Shown here one piece after another: positions 23,832 through 35,395 of a stretch of DNA of 64,000 bases. Below the pieces are notes generated by a model, which saw only the letters and a program-made list of their open reading frames with translations, made no database searches and was not told the DNA's origin. Both the position numbers and the translations under genes were made by a program. This DNA comes from Malachius bipustulatus. Taxonomy: Eukaryota > Arthropoda > Insecta > Coleoptera > Melyridae. Location: positions 23,805,144 through 23,869,143 of the forward strand of contig OU342634.1 of NCBI GenBank assembly GCA_910589415.1, written 5' to 3'. Within the stretch, counting starts at the first letter, position 1. The number at the start of each line of letters is the position of its first letter.

Positions 23832-23839
23832 GTTAAATT

Positions 23840-24231
23840 AGAGAAAAGTTTAACATTTTATCATTTTATGTTTAATAAAAATCGGAAAGAAAAAGTAGGC
23901 TAACTTCAGTCGTTGCTGAAATATACGGAAACAGCTTAAAAATTGAGCTCAATCGGAGTATTAAAAGGGTTAGGTACTCAAAATTTTTTATGATTATATG
24001 TGTATTTTTGATTAGCTGATAGGACGTGGATTTTTAAACTATTAATAAACCAGTTAAAAACTATGACCAAATTATTGATAAATTTTGACAGCTAAAGTCA
24101 TTCGGAGAAAGTTCAGATAAAAAGTCATCCATCTTTCCTTGGTTATTACTAAACCAATTTTGAAACTGAAAAAACAGCTGAATAGAGAATCAAATATTTG
24201 TTTTGAAAACATGAAACTATATACAGGGTGC
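23840..24231. other. Non-coding DNA, no recognised feature
   Basis: AT-rich spacer between two DNA transposons. Nothing was recognised. Confidence 0.45.
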
Positions 24232-24415
24232 TATTGATTTTTTTAAGGGTGGAGGTTATAACTTAGGGGATGTTAAAGTGGGGGTCGTTTTCATTCTGTA
24301 ATGTTATAGAGCTTTAAAAATTATAATAAAATCCCCTTTATTCGGTACGATTATCTCAACCTGTATATGAGATATGGTCTGGTCAATTAAGTCTGGAACA
24401 CTGTATATTGGAACA
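24232..24415. mobile_element. Candidate short CAGGGTG-ended MITE
   Basis: Starts TATACAGGGTG and ends CACTGTATA, matching the terminal motif of the TA-flanked family, but the inverted match beyond about 10 bp is poor. It could be a decayed fragment or a chance pairing. Confidence 0.3.
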
Positions 24416-24451
24416 ATATGATAAAATGTCAACATTGCAATATTGGGGAAA

Positions 24452-25302
24452 TACAGGGTGTCAGCTTATTCATTTTTTCCAAAAAATTTTTGCACATTCA
24501 AGTACAAGATCACAATGGCCATAATTTAAAATTATTTTGGGGTATACAGAGTGTCCCATATGACAGTGGCATATCAAAGTTGTGTTTTTTTTAATGGAAT
24601 GCTCCTAGGTTATTGCATTTTTAGATTGTCTGAGAAGAGAAAATAAGATTGGCTTTTACAGTTGCTGTTTAAATTCAGAAGTTTTTGAGTTATAAACAAG
24701 TGAAAATCGTCATTTTTCAAGTTCAAGGCCCTGTACAACGAAAACGGTCCAAGATAGAGAAAAACGGCTTACATGTCCCTATTTTAACTTTTCATGTACT
24801 ATCCTATGATGTGGATGAAATGTTTATACAGGGTGATAAAAAATTTGAAAAATTCTGAGATTTCTCCACGCGTCGCCAAATAAAAAAATCAAAGAAAGTA
24901 CAAATGTTTCTATACCATAGGATAGTACATGAAAAGCTAAAATAGGGACATGTAAGCCGTTTTTCTCTATCTTTAGCCGTTTTCGTTGTACAGGGCCTTG
25001 AACTTGAAAAATGACGATTTTCACTTGTTTATAACTCAAAAACTTCTGAATTTAAACACCAACTGTAAAAGCCAATCTTTATTTTTCTTCTCAGACAATC
25101 TAAAAATGCAATAACATAGGAGCATTCCATTTAAAAAAACATAACTTTGATATGCCACTCTCATATGGGACACTCTGTATACTCCAAAATAATTTTAAAT
25201 TATGGCGATTGTGATTCTGTACTTGAATTTGCAATTTTTTTTTTGAAAAAGTCCATCGTTTGGCCTACAGAGACCGCTTCGAATAAGCTGGGACACCCTG
25301 TA
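24452..25302. mobile_element. TA-flanked palindromic element (subfamily A, copy 1)
   Basis: The termini TACAGGGTGTCAGCTTATTC and GAATAAGCTGGGACACCCTGTA are inverted. Nearly the whole 851 bp folds on itself: a second inverted pair TATACAGAGTGTCCCATATGA lies inside, then long arms with GGAGCATTCCATTTAAA, TTGTTTATAACTCAAAAACTT and GGGACATGTAAGCCG. The loop at about 24808-24930 contains one more TATACAGGGTG (24825-24835). The open frames across the arms are by-products of the hairpin. There is no transposase. TA targets imply Tc1/mariner-type mobilisation. Confidence 0.85.
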
Positions 25303-27120
25303 TATTATTGCAATATTTCACCAGTATGTATACAAATTGCCAATATTTTACCAATATTGCTTGCTACAGGGATTTCCCCAGCTCTATGGCTTTTATAATA
25401 TTTAGAATCAAACCGTTTTAATTACTAATGCCATTATTGAAAAGAATCAAGCTTGATTAACTTATATAAAAACTAAAGAACTATTTAAATAGTTTCAACA
25501 CAAAGAACGAAATAAAAATCTCTAAGAAAAGCAGACGCCTGCATATGACCCCAGAATATAATTTTTACCTTGACACATTGTCCACTTCTTGACTTGTGAT
25601 ATCATTCTTATACTTATACTATCCGAGACCAATTTGTCATCTTTCACACTTGTGAAGCGATTCCGGTAAGAGATCTGTTAAATTCAACACCTCAACCTGT
25701 TCATCATATCCGATACATATCTAGGTGCAAGTCGCCTTTGTTAACAAAATCTCATATCCATCATGCATAGTGTCCAAGCCCTAATGATAAATGAGAAGAT
25801 AATAAACAAAACCATCATCTTCATAAGAAATTCGAATAATTAAAATTAATTTATAAATATATCATACGATCTGACATTTTATATGCATGTAAATTAAAAT
25901 ACCTTTACTCTCATCTTTCATGTTGTCTGGGACGAAGATTTTTTACTCGCTTGAAAATAGTAGATAGAGTAATTAGGCAGATGAGAAAGTGTAGGATAAA
26001 CAAAGATATGATATTAGACCTAATTAATTCAATTAAATGTCTCTAATTACATATCATTTGGACTTTTTTGTGGTTCAAACCAACGAGATTTTACCTGGTG
26101 GTCTATCCAATCAATTTTTGTCTCTTGAAATGTGATTATAGGGGCTCTAATAAACCCTTTATTGGTGGGGTGGAATGTACGGAACCAATATCGTTGTCGA
26201 CTTAAGCATGCACCATCAGGGAGGTCCTTGTAATCCAAATTACCAGTTTTATTATAAGAGGGTTAAATTTAGATTCTTTGAATGTTACTATTATTGAAGT
26301 CGTTCAATTAAGTCACCAATCCTCCCCCAGACATACCAACCATTTGATTTATTTACGTATTAGTTTCTGACATTAATTGAGAATATGCAATAAAATTATT
26401 ACAGTCAGTAGGTACCTACCTACGTATTATATAAAATTAGCAGTGGGTACCTACTTACCTTACACCCGTATGTGTATACTTTTTTATTTCTATCACTTAA
26501 TAGTTATTACCGTTATGAAGTGTAATGAGAGTTGAAGTATACATATAAATTATAAAAACCACTCGAAGCTTTCATGTGTCCTTAATAATATTGCCTGACT
26601 TTAAAGCTCGAAATTAAAGCTCGGAAACGTTTAATGCATATGTAATTTAAAAATTCTCATTTGCATCACCCCGCTGCAAAAATATTTCTTAATTCAAGGG
26701 ACATCCAAATACTTCTGCTGCTATGCACTTAATATGGAAACATATTTTGAAGAATTAATCCGACATTTATTTCACATTAGCAAAGATTTTTTACTCAGAA
26801 GTAAACGTGTTTTGTGAAGAGTTTGAAGGCATGAATATATTACACTGACGATACTTTTTTAATAACATATTGTTAAGCATTATTACTATAACAGCGAGAA
26901 GTTCCCACTGCAAAACTACCCTTAATTATACAATATTTATTTATAATAAATAATGATAATAGTGACCTATATTAGAATTGCAGATCTTTTTAAATAATCT
27001 AAGAACCTGGAAAACTAACAGATTTTTGCATGGAACTTAGATTTGTTAGAATGCCTACTTAGATTCAAACTGTGTAAGTATGCAGGGTGTTTTTTAAGTT
27101 GACATTTTTTTAAGTGAATG
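25303..27120. other. Non-coding DNA between two palindromic elements
   Basis: About 1.8 kb with no recognised gene. The palindromic motif GTAGGTACCTACC occurs at about 26409-26420, with GGGTACCTACTTACC close by. The frame at 26047-26238 (minus) has no recognised domain. Confidence 0.4.
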
Positions 27121-28002
27121 TCAGGGTTATTCACGGTATACACCACGAAAGTTTATGGCTGTGTCTCTGGGTTTTTGGATCTTTTTATTTTGGAGTGGAT
27201 AGAGACCCGGCAGAGGTACGTTTTAGAATTATATTCATAATGTACAGGTGTCCCAAAAGCATGAAACATGTCAAAGTTATGTTTTTTTTTTTAAATGGAA
27301 TGCTCCTATGTTATTGCATTCTTAGATTGCCTAGGAAGAAAAAAGAAGATTGGCTTTTACAGTTGGTGTTTAAATTCAGAGGTTTGTGAGTTATAAACAA
27401 GTGAAAATTGTCATTTTTCAAGTTCAAGGCCCTGTACAACGAAAACGGTTCAAGATAGAGAAAAACGGCTTACATGTCCCTATTTTAACTTTTCATGTAC
27501 TATCCAATGATGTAGATGAAATGTTTATACAGGGTGATAAAAAATTTGAAAAATTCTGAGATTTCTCCACGCGCCGACAAATAAAAAAATCAAAGAAAGT
27601 AAAAATGTTTCTATACCATAGGATAGTACATGAAAAGTTAAAATAGGGACATGTAAGCCGTTTTTCTCTATCTTGAACCGTTTTCGTTGTACAGGGCCTT
27701 GAACTTGAAAAATGACGATTTTCACTTGTTTATAACTCAAAAACTTTTGAATTTAAACACCAACTGTGAAAACCAATCTTATTTTTTCTTCTCAGACAAT
27801 CTAAAAATGCAATAACATAGGAGCATTCCATTTAAAAAAACATAACTTTGATATGTTTTATGCTTTTGGGACACTTGTACACTATGAATATAATTTTAAA
27901 ACGTACCTCTGCCGGGTCTCTATCCACTCCAAAAATAAAAAATTCCTAAAATCCAGAGACACGGCCATAATTTTCCGTGGCGTATACCGTGAATAACCCT
28001 GT
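27121..28002. mobile_element. TA-type palindromic element (subfamily A, copy 2)
   Basis: The outer arms TCAGGGTTATTCACGGTATA and TATACCGTGAATAACCCTGTA are inverted and continue through CCCGGCAGAGGTACGTTTTA and its mirror. From about 27270 to 27850 the core is nearly the same as 24590-25150, including the loop with TATACAGGGTG at 27526-27536. The outer ~150 bp on each side is unrelated to copy 1. So the same core palindrome sits in two different sets of arms. Non-coding. Confidence 0.85.
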
Positions 28003-29519
28003 ATAGTTTTTTCAAATATGATACTTCGAGTATTTTCTGTAAATTAAAACCTTCTGCTAATGAATGCCAGATTTAAGAATCCCTGCAAAGTGTTATTGAT
28101 GTCCGTGTTTTCGCTGGATGCATGTACTTACAAATGAGAAGAAGGAAACATAAACAATTTTGAGTCATCATATATTATTATGGGAATAAAGAAAACGGTT
28201 GTTTAAGATTGCAAGTGTTTCTTTTAATGGGATCGACGTAACTTAAAAAGGGAAGTTATTGATCTGACATTCCACAAAATGATTAGAAAAAGCCAAAATG
28301 TGAAAATTATTCATAACATGAGCGTAAGCAAATGAGTATGCGATGGAGACGAACCAGATTAAACGTGTATGACCGGCTGTCACTTTGATTGGTAGTAGTC
28401 GCCAAGGTGGACGCGCAAGCGTACATTGTATTGAAATTCTGTGACGGGCGATATTTATCGGCAGATATCGGTAACTACATCATAATTCTATTAATATCTC
28501 CCATCAATTGTGAGCAACTGGTTACCTTGAATAGGTTTTATCGGTGGACGATTGACCTTCTTGGACTAGTGGAAGATCATTCTTGGCAGATAAATCGTCT
28601 ACTAAGTACATCTCAATTTATTTTTCTGCACTTTCTGCTTGTTTGACCAATTTTTTGTTAATCTCTCTATGTTTTTTTTTTTTGTAAATGCCTATCTGAC
28701 GCAGTTAATTTTTTTTTAGAGTTAGAATAATAACTACTGTATTTCTTTCATCAGTATTTACTATTTTCAAATCAGTGCAGTCAGCATCTTCATTAATGAA
28801 TAGTGTCAGCACAGCAATTTATGGCCACCTGTCCCATTGAGCTCAACTTATACAGCTATGAATTGAGGGATGGCCAACGTCAAGTTCTTCGTCCTGGGGT
28901 AAATCCTCTAGATCAGCCAACACCTGTTGAGAGCTTTAAAAGTGTAGTTTTGTAGTTCGACAGACTGCCAGATGATGGAGAAGTCATGGAAACCTTCAGC
29001 TGGGCGAAAGTTTCTCATGATAAAGGCGGAAATTCTAAGAGAACTGAAAACCCTCTTTGCTTCATTCTGGTTCCGCTTGATGTTCAATTTTTTATAAATT
29101 ATTCCAGAAGACATTTATTTTTCTCTGCCGCTGTTCTGCTATCTATTTGACGTGCGTATTTAAACAGCACCGTCGCACCTTGGGAAGACTGCTGAGTCAA
29201 AATTTAAGCCAGCTTGCCATCTCTTGCTACTGATTCAGCGATGAGGTACGAGAAGTTTGAGTGTGTGTGTAGGGGTTTTACTCGACCTCGGAGACGTAGC
29301 TCCATTAGCCACAGACTTTTATTAATTACCTTAAGGTTCGAGAAGGCAGGATAAGCAAGTATAACATCCAACTAAGAATCACTGTGCAAGTGTGCGGTGT
29401 GAGTTACATACCTGTATTTACTTACATAATATTTATTAGTATTGTCATTATACCATCATTTTTTATATTTTCATTTATTTGATTATATATTTATATATAT
29501 TCAGGTAATTTATCCATTT
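28003..29519. other. Non-coding DNA, no recognised feature
   Basis: About 1.5 kb with no supportable gene. A GC-richer stretch at about 28370-28470 and one at about 29140-29310 have no recognised function. A frame of 85 codons at 28389-28646 lacks motifs. Confidence 0.4.
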
Positions 29520-29693
29520 ATATCCTTTCTTTTTTTTTTCCTTTTTTTTTTTTATTTATTATTATTATTTTTTTTTTTTTTAATATATTTTTTTCTTTTT
29601 GTTTTTTTTTCTTTTTTTTTGTTTTCAATTTTTTTTTTTTAAGATCTTTTTTTTTTTGTTTTTTTTTTTTTATAATTTTTTTTCCAAAAAACC
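29520..29693 (-). repeat. Poly(A) tail and A-rich low-complexity tract of the LINE
   Basis: On the plus strand this is an almost unbroken run of T with scattered C, G and A, so it is poly(A) on the LINE coding strand. It lies about 160 bp beyond the ORF2 stop. The interruptions suggest age or slippage. No target duplication could be placed because of low complexity. Confidence 0.75.
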
Positions 29694-29855
29694 TTATTGG
29701 GAAGAGACAGGGATACTCGCATCCAGAGGTCCATCAGGATGACTTTAAAGCACAAACAATCACTGGACCCTCGAATTGTCAGGTTATTGAAACACGAGGA
29801 TAGTAAACAAAGGAACTAAAATTATACCAATGAACATTTATCGCTTAAATCTAAT

Positions 29856-32800
29856 TCATATGTCTAAATTGATATCTCTGAAATACTTATACAATGCAAG
29901 ATAGACCTGTATATCTTTCAAACCTAGTAGACTTATTAGGCAAATAGGGTGTTGAATTGCTATCATCTTTAAGTGGTTGAAGAAATCTACACGCTGATCG
30001 TTGTACTTACTACAGGAGAAGATTATGTGGTTGAGATCTGCTGTAGAATTATTGTCGCATGTACAGTGGCCATTTCCAATTAGGCCCAATCTAAACAGGT
30101 GGGATGGAAATCTACCATGATTGGTTTTTAATCTAAAAATTGTACTTGAAAGGGCTCTGGACTTCCTGTATAATCCGACTTCCAACTTGTTTGGTAGCTG
30201 TGGATGAATGTGCTTGTAAGGATTGTTTGTGGCGAGTAAGAACCTATTCCAATGTAGTATCCAGGTGGCGTGAGCATTTTCCTTTAGACAGATGTTTATA
30301 TCCTCTAATGTCAAATCTTCAACTATATCATCAAAATCACGAATAGATCTCTTTGCGAGACCGTCCGCAATAACATTTCCAGGAATTGCCGAGTGTCCCT
30401 TAGTCCAAAGAAAGACAACATGACCAGATACCTCTAGCTGGTGGGCCAATTTGATGATATCGACCAGGATTTGGTTTCTTGACTGATGGAAACTGAAGTT
30501 TTTAATACTTTTTAAAGCTGATTGTGAATCTGAGATAATGACACCGTTATGTCGTTTTTGATCTATCATCCATTGTAAGGCTTTTTTAATGGCGCATAAT
30601 TCCGCGGTGAATATCGAAGTTAGGCCATTGAGTTTGAATTTACACCCATGCTGTAACTGACGAACATAATAGGCGCAGCCTGTTCCATCGTAAGACTTCG
30701 ATCCATCAGTGTAAATATGAATATAGTCGGGGTACGGCTGCAGGGCATAATTAAGAGTTATTAAATTCAAATTTTCGTTTTCACTATACGTGGGAATTAT
30801 GACTTTTAGCTGTGAATATATCTCATGATATTTTAGATTGAAAATAGGGAGCATGGGGGAAGGAGAGATGAAGCGTTCATATTCTTGAGTTCTTAGGTAT
30901 GAATCCGTTAACGGAGGGCTATTTCTATTCTGCCACAATTTGTTGGTAAGGTTTTCTAATGCCAAGTAGTATATTTGTCTGAGGAGATCGGGGAATCTGG
31001 ATCTAATCTTCATGAGGTATTTGTCTGATAAATACTGGATTCTAATCTTCAAATCTGGTTCTTGGGCTTCGGCATTTAATATTTCGGTTGGAGTCGATTT
31101 CATGGCACCCAAGCAAATACGCAAAGCGCTCCACTGTAGGCGACACAATTTCTTCATGTTGGAATTGGAGGTGGATCCAAAGAGTGTACATCCATAATCC
31201 AGAATAGACCTTATATACGTTTTATAAAAAATTAAGGAAGTGTCCACATCGGCTCCCCATTTGGTATGAACAACTACTTTCAACATATTTAGTCCTCTTT
31301 CGCATTTTTTCTGGATATATTCAATGTGTTTGGTCCACAGTAATTTAGGATCAAGATGGATCCCAAGATACTTGTAGGTCTTGACTGTTTTAATTTTATA
31401 AGAATTATTTTTAATAATTTCTGGAGCAGTCACGCGGTGTCTTGTAAAGAACATGACTGCTGATTTGTTTTCATTTAAGTGAAAACCTCTATCATTTATC
31501 CAATTTTTCAAAATATACAGTGTACGTCTCAGTTCCCTCACGCATTCCTTGTAAGTGTTCTTAGTGCTGTACAAACATATGTCATCGGCGTATTGAATAC
31601 ACTTAGTAGAATCGTCAAAGAGGCGGTGAATCTGTAGGGTGTAAATATTAAATAACAAAGGACTTAATATGGAACCCTGAGGAATCCCTGAAGACGTTAA
31701 CCTTGGACCATGAAGATTGTTATGCTCATCTCTGATGTAAATTGTTCTATTGTTATATAAATTGACAATATTTCTAGCTTGAAGGTCCGAAAGTCCGATG
31801 TCGCATAGGTCCTGCGCAAGCAGGCGAAGGTTGACGCAATCATAAGCCCCTCTTAAGTCAATGAATATGCACATACAGTATTTATTTTCTGTCAAACTGC
31901 ATTGAATTTCCGCGACCAAGTGGTTTAATGCATCTACAGTTCCTATACCTCTTCGGAATCCATATTGACTATTTGGTAAGATTCCACTTGATTCACACAA
32001 GTGTTCCAAACGCGATTTAATTATTCTCTCAAATATTTTGGTGATACATGGCATCAGTGATATAGGTCTGTAGGATGTAGGCGATGTAAGGTTGTGACCA
32101 AATTTATGTACCAGACATACTACTATCTCCTTCATTTGATCGTTATATATTCCCTCCTCCCACCAATTATTGAATATGCGCAGCATGAATTGCTTCGAAG
32201 AAGTTGACATATGACTGAGAATTTTATAGGTTATTTTATCTATTCCTGGTGCTGTGTTTGTAGAAGTAGTTGTGACTTTATTTAACTCTGCAAGTTTGAG
32301 TGGACTTCCAATGTAATTTTGCTGGGGCGGTCTACTGCTTCTCCGTATCTGAATCTCTTGAGCTACGCTAGGAGGAGCCAACTGGTCCAGCACCTCTTCC
32401 AAAACTTGATCTGGGATGGATCCTCTTGATGTAGAATTATGTTTGTTGGACATACACTTAATGAATCGCCAAATTTCCGTAGCTGGAGTGCTTCTATTAA
32501 GTTTCCCCAAAAAATTACGCCAAGAAGTTCTACTTTTATTCTTGAATATTTTCTTTGCTTGTGCTTCTAGGTTTTTATAAGCAAGGAAGTTGTCGAGATT
32601 CGAAATCGTTTTATAAATTCTTAAAGCTTCTTTTCGCTTTTTGTATATCGTGCTACATTCGTCATCCCACCATATTGGCTGCTTATGCTTAACTACCTTG
32701 GGTTTAGTAGATTTAAGATTTTTATCAGCAGATTCAGTTATCGAGTCGATGAGATATTTGTACGTATCTCGGGGTTGCCTACCGTCTAAGTCACCTAACT

Positions 32801-33551
32801 TCCTGTCTAAGTCAGCCTGGAATCCCTCCCAGTTCGCTGTAGACTCTTTCCATTTTTTGTAAGAGATTTTTTGTTTCTTAGTGAACGTGATATCAATTTC
32901 AATTTCAATGACGTAATGATCAGAGCCCAGCAGTTCTGGGAGAACACTCCAGCCCGTCCTACCGACTAAATCTCTAGTGACTATGGTGAGGTCTACTGCA
33001 GAGGGAGCCTCCAACGGTCTGGAAATCCTAGTTGGACGACCATCATTAAGTAAAATTAAGTTACAGTCCTCTATCGCATTATATAATATAGAGCCATATG
33101 AATCGGTGTTGGGTGAGCCCCAAGAGACATGATGGCCATTGAAGTCTCCCCCCACAACACAGTTTGTATCACCCAATTGACTAAAAATATTTCTCCACTC
33201 CGCACAGCTTACGTGAGTTCTAGGTGGTCGGTAAATGCAGACTAAAATTAATTTGGGGTCGTTTAGTTTAATCGAGCATAAGTCAACTTTATTATGTGGA
33301 ACATTTCCGAGTTGCACGATTTGAAAATCTAAGTGATCGGCAATCAAAATACCTACTCCGCCTGCCCTTTGACCTTCTCGATCCTTTCTCACCAATTTAA
33401 AACCATTGTAATTAAAACTTGAATGCTTTCTCTTTAGCCATGTTTCGGTAAGCAGGACAATGTCCGCAGGACTGTCCTGCAAAAATTTTTACAAATCACA
33501 TTTATGTTTATTTATAGAAAGAGCATTCCACTGTAAAATTTTTAACCCCAT
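29856..33551 (-). pseudogene. LINE ORF2: APE endonuclease, reverse transcriptase, RNase H (one nonsense codon)
   Basis: The polyprotein nicks target DNA and copies LINE RNA there. The natural start is ATG at 33551-33549, four bases after the ORF1 stop, giving MGLKILQWNALSINKHKCDL and then TAA at 33491-33489. The same frame then runs open for over 1200 codons. From residue ~24: APE-type endonuclease (TETW, VGGDFNGHHVSWGS, GSDHYVIE, ending ~residue 220); RT at ~430-720 (SYRPISLMP, QYGFRRGIGTVDA, FIDLRGAYDCVN, GIPQGSILSPLLF, YADD box in QYADDICLY); RNase H at ~940-1080 (YTDGSKS, TAELCAIKKAL, SDSQSAL, TKGHSAIPGNVIAD); and a C-terminal CxC...HxxxxC knuckle (CTCDNNSTADLNHIIFSC). All catalytic signatures seen are intact. 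Only the early stop at codon 21 breaks it; internal re-initiation would lose the LQWN endonuclease strand. Confidence 0.92.
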
Positions 33552-33555
33552 GAAT

Positions 33556-34989
33556 TTAGTAAAAGTCTCCATCATCTACCATGTCTACATCTATCGATTT
33601 GTTATTTGGTTGTCTAGCGTCTGGTTTATCAATTAAATCATCAATTAAAGCAAAAACACCCTCTTTTATAACCACCTCATCACCTATAAAATTTTGAGCG
33701 TCCTTCTGAGGACTATCCTGATGGCCGGCTAACTTTGACATAACAAACGACGTTATTTTGTCAGCTAATTTCTCTTTATACGCTATGAAATCATTCCTAA
33801 AAGGATTCGGGATTATTGGATTTGATGAAGGTGAATTTGGATTATTCGAATCATTTGCTTTCCTCTTCTTTGGGGTACCTTGCAAACTCTGCTGAGAAAT
33901 CGGGTGAAATGTTTGAGTATTTGTCTGTGTTCGAGTTTTGGTATTTTTTGTGTTCATGTGTGGCTTAAAGGAAGGATAATTATTTTGCATTGGAGCAGAA
34001 TTTTGAACTAGAGTAGGGAAATTCGTTAAATTATCGAGTATACTGAACCTATTATTTACAGTCACTCTAGAGTAGGATGGATTTTTTTCTAATGTTTCAG
34101 CCTCTTTGAAGGTAACATTTTTGGTGGACATAATAGTTTTGATACGCTTCTGTCTTTGATAATGCGGACATCCCCTATATGTGGATGAGTGATCGTTACT
34201 TTTACAGTGAATACAATAATGAGCTTCAGCCTTGCAATCTGTTGTCAGATGCACTCCACCACAGCTTCTGCATAATTCTTTATCTTTTCTACAAAGAGCT
34301 TTAACATGACCGTAAGATAGACATTTCATACATTGAACTACGGGATAAATATAAGGTTCTACGGGAAATATAACTCCGTTTATTTTGATAGTTTGCGGTA
34401 AAACTGAACCTATGAAGGAAACAATGATCATCTGTCTTTTAACCAAAATGCTCTCCCCTTTTTCATCAGTTACTCGTTTCATCATTCTATCTACCTGAAC
34501 CACTTGTTTGTTACTCTCAATTGCATTGAGCAGATATTGTTCGTCAAAGAAGGTATCAACCATCCTTACAATGCCCTTTCGCTGCGTGTAATATTTAGGT
34601 ATGTATGCTACGAATCCGTTTTTTGTCAGCAATTCGTTATTTATTAACTTGTTAGCTGCTTGGTAAGTGTCCAGAATTACTTTAACCCTATTTCTACCTG
34701 CTATTTTAATATCTTGCACTGCCTTCTTATAAAAATCATCGAATCTCAAATAATGACCAATTCGAATAGGAAAAAGCCTACCGAGATTTTTATCTATGCT
34801 TTCGACATGCACGAAATAAGGACCTGTATCAGATGATGTATATACATTACTAAAATCAATAGCATAACGAGAATTATTTTGGCTACTGACTGAGGCTGTC
34901 TCTACTACATTCGACGATAAAGTATGATTATTTACTGATATTGATACCGTATCGGGCGGCCGGTCTTGGCCGCCCGAGTCGACGGGCAT
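33556..34989 (-). CDS. LINE ORF1, gag-like nucleic-acid-binding protein
   Basis: This 477-residue ORF runs from ATG to TAA without a break. The centre-right holds three CCHC zinc knuckles in a row: CMKCLSYGHVKALC, CRSCGGVHLTTDC and CIHCKSNDHSSTYRGC (residues ~215-275). This is the arrangement of ORF1 proteins of I- and Jockey-type LINEs, which coat element RNA. The region before them (~55-200) is the usual RRM-like or gag-like domain upstream of the knuckles. The C-terminal third is Asn/Pro/Ser-rich with a basic KKRK patch and an acidic end. The stop is followed four bases later by the ORF2 start, suggesting termination-reinitiation. It is the only long intact protein-coding frame in the window, but it belongs to the transposon. 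Confidence 0.9.
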   Translation of the reverse strand: MPVDSGGQDRPPDTVSISVNNHTLSSNVVETASVSSQNNSRYAIDFSNVYTSSDTGPYFVHVESIDKNLGRLFPIRIGHYLRFDDFYKKAVQDIKIAGRNRVKVILDTYQAANKLINNELLTKNGFVAYIPKYYTQRKGIVRMVDTFFDEQYLLNAIESNKQVVQVDRMMKRVTDEKGESILVKRQMIIVSFIGSVLPQTIKINGVIFPVEPYIYPVVQCMKCLSYGHVKALCRKDKELCRSCGGVHLTTDCKAEAHYCIHCKSNDHSSTYRGCPHYQRQKRIKTIMSTKNVTFKEAETLEKNPSYSRVTVNNRFSILDNLTNFPTLVQNSAPMQNNYPSFKPHMNTKNTKTRTQTNTQTFHPISQQSLQGTPKKRKANDSNNPNSPSSNPIIPNPFRNDFIAYKEKLADKITSFVMSKLAGHQDSPQKDAQNFIGDEVVIKEGVFALIDDLIDKPDARQPNNKSIDVDMVDDGDFY

Positions 34990-35395
34990 TGTAACTACTA
35001 CTTAAAATTTATTAAAAATACCTATAATATTTATTTTACGTTGAGACAGAATTTGAAAAAGAATAAATAAAAGGAACAAAATTATTATTTAAACTAAGCA
35101 ATTGTATATTATACTGTACTTATCCTGATATTATTTCACCAGCACTAAACCGATAAAAAACAGAATTCTGGAGAAGTTTGAGTTCATCGGGGTTAAATTT
35201 ACTAGAGTTAGTAGACATGGAGGCGCAAATTGATTAACAATTTTTATACTTATCAATTTCTATTCGTTATTCCAAAAATACGCGTTTGTAAAACTGAAAA
35301 ACGTTGAATACGTATATGCCTGCTGGAATCTTAAACAAGTTTCTTATTAAAGATGATAATTTTCTTGTTGGTTAGTGAGAAGAATGCAAGAATTA
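34990..35395. other. LINE 5' UTR and flank
   Basis: Upstream of ORF1 on the minus strand. The 5' end of the LINE should lie here, but I see no target duplication to mark it. Confidence 0.4.

Larger units (their letters stand above)
29520..34989 (-). mobile_element. I-type non-LTR retrotransposon (LINE), nearly full length
   Basis: Two ORFs on the minus strand are followed by a short 3' UTR (29694-29855) and a poly(A) tract. ORF1 is gag-like and ORF2 carries endonuclease, reverse transcriptase and RNase H. An RNase H after RT, with a zinc-knuckle ORF1, places it in the I-like group (I/Nimb/Outcast/LOA type). The 5' UTR starts beyond 34989, at an unknown point before the palindrome at 35396. 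Only one disabling mutation was found in the two ORFs, so this is a young insertion. Confidence 0.9.

Noticed and set aside
24824..25039. Near-identical 71-codon frames at 24824-25039 and 27525-27740, and a similar one at 40984-41202
   Set aside because: They fall in the mirrored arms of palindromic elements. The similarity reflects the shared non-coding core, and the frames have no start context or protein family.
29442..29642. 66-codon frame rich in Phe and Leu
   Set aside because: It is a translation of the poly(T) tract (LINE poly(A) tail on the other strand).
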